NCBI GenBank assembly: GCA_963921935.1
Contig: OY998178.1
Location: 58,067,451 to 58,131,450 of the forward strand
Direction of reading: 5' to 3'
Source: Galeruca laticollis
Taxonomy: Eukaryota; Arthropoda; Insecta; Coleoptera; Chrysomelidae
DNA: 64,000 nt
Shown in pieces: positions 62,062 through 64,000 of this stretch; position 1 is the first letter of the stretch; every line of letters starts with the position of its first letter. The notes beneath the pieces are model-generated. The model saw nothing but the letters and a program-made list of their open reading frames with translations, was not told the DNA's origin and did not search any database. The translations under genes were made by a program, and so were the position numbers.

Positions 62062-64000
62062 AGTGTAAAAGTAGTTGACCTTTGTTTATCTGATCACTAT
62101 GCTCAATTTATTGATTTCCACACTGGTAATTCAGCTCAAAAAAGCTGTAAATTACCTGTTAAATTTTTCAGACGGTCATATTCTGAAGACAACATGGAAC
62201 AGTTTCATGATTTGCTGGGAGCTGAAGATTGGATTACTGTTGTTGGTCAGATCTGTCCCAATTTAGCTTATGATCAATTTGCGGAGATTGTCTTATCTTG
62301 TTTTGAAACTGCCTTTCCAAAAAAGCTAGTTACACGAGGACCGAAGACTAAATACAAGAAGTCTAATGGCTTTACGTTGAGTGCTGATTTGTGGGAATTA
62401 AGAAATAATGTGGCATTATATACTACTCTTGCTAAGCATGATAGACGATATATTGAAATTAGTAAAGTGTTAAATAATACATATAGGCTTAGGTTGGAAC
62501 AGGCCTCTAAACAATTCTATGATAATCGAATTTTAAACTCGGAAAATAAGACTAAAGAAACCTGGGAAATAATTAGGGAATTGCAAAAAACAAACAAATC
62601 AAGTAGCCAACTCAAATTATATGATCAGGGTAACCAAATTAGTGATTCTGTTTTAGCAAATAAATTCAATATAAATTTTACTAAACCCCCTATTGATAGT
62701 TTAGTTTGTGATGCAGAATTTTTCAATGAAAATATCTCTTCTAATATTAAAACCTTCTATATGTTTCCTGTTTCAGAGGAGGAGGTTTTAGAATTAACAC
62801 TATCTTTAAAAAATACTATTGCAGTTGGTACTGATGGATTAAATAATAAATTAATTAAAAAGTGTGCCGGTCTATTGACAAAGCCATTGAGTTTCTTATT
62901 GAATTTGTCAACTGAGAGGGGAATCTTCCCTGAATCTTTAAAACTTGCTAGAGTAGTTCCCATTTACAAAAAAGGAGATCCTAATGATATTAATAACTAT
63001 AGACCAATTAGTATCTTGTCTACTATCTCCAAAGTGTATGAATTGAATATTAAAAATCAGTTATGCAATTTTTTTGCTAAATTTAAGCTATTATCGCCCT
63101 CACAGCATGGTTATACTTCAAAAAAAGGTACAGAGACTGCATTGATAGAGTTCCATAATAGAATTGTTAGATCTCTTGATATTAAAAAGCATGTAATGGG
63201 TTTATTTATTGATTTTTCAAGCGCTTTTGACTGTGTGGACCACAAACTTTTACTGCTTAAACTGTCTAAATATGGGATAAGAGGTATACCACTCAATTTG
63301 TTGGAGTCATACTTATCAAATAGAAAACAAATTGTTCAAGTGAATAATACTCTTGGTTTGGAACTAGAAGTCTCACAAGGTGTTCCCCAGGGATCGATTT
63401 TGGGTCCATTTTTATTTTTGGTTTTTGTTAATGACTTACTCACTACATTAAATGCTGTCCCTGGAATATATCCAACTTGTTATGCTGACGACATTAATAT
63501 TGTAATTATTGAAGACAATGAGGATGCTCTGAAAATATCAACAGAGAGAACATATGATCAAGTTGTGATGTGGTCAGAGAGGAATAACATAAAATTAAAC
63601 AAAACTAAAACAATTACGGTGCTGTTTAATAATCATGGACAATTTAGACAGAGCCAATTGTTTGAAAACACTGGATTTCCTATTACATCTAAGGAAAATA
63701 TTAAATTATTGGGTGTCACTATCGACTATGGCATTACCTGGCATTCGCATATTGACAACTTGTGTAACAAATTAAGGAAAAGCTGCTATAGCCTTAGATT
63801 TCTTGCCAGTCATTGTAGTAAAAATACACTCTTAACAGTGTATCATGCTAATTTTCACTCCCATCTAAAATATGGCATACAAATTTGGGGGACCTGTTCT
63901 ACCAGGCAAAGGGTATTTGTTCTTCAAAAGTATGCTATAAGAATTATTGCAAAACTCAGAATAAGAGATTCTTGTAGGGAGTTTTTAAAAAAATACAAAA
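62062..64000 (+). CDS. LINE reverse transcriptase, open to the window edge
   Basis: One continuous frame of 646 codons without a stop. The end of the endonuclease comes first (LCLSDHYAQFIDF: the SDH block, about residues 8-20). RT motifs: TIAVGTDGLNNKLIKKC; SLKLARVVPIYKKGDPNDIN; NYRPISILSTISKVYE; LSPSQHGYTSKKGTETALIE; LFIDFSSAFDCVDHKLLLLK (palm Asp); SQGVPQGSILGPFLFLVFVN; CYADDINIVI (YADD, 63481-63492); LNKTKTITVLF; LLGVTIDYGITWHSHIDNL; and LKYGIQIWG. The first in-frame ATG is only at 62194 because the frame properly begins upstream, beyond the frame change. All catalytic residues are present. Confidence 0.92.

Larger units (their letters stand above)
60840..64000 (+). mobile_element. CR1/jockey-type LINE, cut by the window edge
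   Basis: ORF1 (esterase-like), endonuclease and RT follow one another on the plus strand without intervening insertions. Two lesions: an in-frame TAA at 61773-61775 and a frame change at about 62055. The RT frame is open for its whole visible length of 646 codons, so the copy is young. The 3' end lies outside the window. Confidence 0.85.

Noticed and set aside
1..64000. Host single-copy genes, tRNA or rRNA genes
   Set aside because: No frame outside mobile-element families reads as an intact conserved host protein, and I saw no cloverleaf with A and B box or rRNA-like stretch. The 57-59 kb gene is the only candidate and is listed separately.

Overview
The window looks like intergenic or heterochromatic DNA from an insect nuclear genome. 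It is AT-rich, its coding frames are interrupted by introns or decay, and essentially everything recognisable is a eukaryotic transposable element of insect type: a DD41D rosa-like mariner, Tc1, hAT, PIF/Harbinger, pogo, piggyBac, Crypton-like tyrosine recombinases, RTE/CR1/I-type LINEs, Penelope-like elements, Ty3/Gypsy and an errantivirus-like element with an env remnant. I see no convincing single-copy host gene, no rRNA or tRNA gene and no CRISPR. The sequence alone does not settle the insect order.

Layout. 0-1.2 kb: a LINE endonuclease scrap and tiny MITE-like pieces. 1.2-9.75 kb: one decayed RTE-like LINE carrying a perfectly bounded rosa-like element (3488-4802) and a Tc1-like element (5505-9510) that itself carries a hAT element (6185-9018). 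Every junction has the expected target duplication, and the LINE frame resumes after each insertion. 9.75-21.1 kb: relics of an IS630-like DDE transposase, two more LINEs, a PIF/Harbinger transposase with MADF/BESS-like pieces on the opposite strand, and tyrosine recombinase fragments. 21.1-30.9 kb: mostly non-coding, with a 5-copy ~173-bp tandem repeat, pogo C-terminal pieces, a piggyBac relic, and a long inverted-repeat element family enclosing a hAT/DUF4371 relic.

30.9-34.1 kb: a Crypton-like tyrosine recombinase gene with an apparent intron, then a diverged tandem duplication. 34.1-38.5 kb: a Ty3/Gypsy element with 172-bp LTRs, dead at catalytic residues. 38.5-39.9 kb: a 596-bp-arm inverted repeat made of two Penelope-like GIY-YIG 3' ends. 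40.8-45.6 kb: transposase and LINE scraps, a small MITE, and a perfect 198-bp-arm palindrome holding two hammerhead ribozymes between TA microsatellites. 45.6-53.2 kb: a Penelope-like RT/GIY-YIG relic split by a 6.4-kb errantivirus-like element with a TCATG target duplication. 53.2-57 kb: an internally deleted Crypton derivative and a LINE split by a foldback element. 57.1-59.4 kb: a broken multi-exon gene of an uncharacterised, recurrent protein family. 59.4-64 kb: a mariner scrap and a CR1/jockey-type LINE (esterase-like ORF1, endonuclease, and a long open RT frame running off the window).

There is no pathway here. The genes relate to one another as nested insertions of different ages. The best leads are the hammerhead palindrome, the Penelope inverted dimer, the Crypton family with its deletion derivative and hairpins, and the unnamed gene at 57-59 kb. 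Family names come from motif recognition by eye, without database searches.
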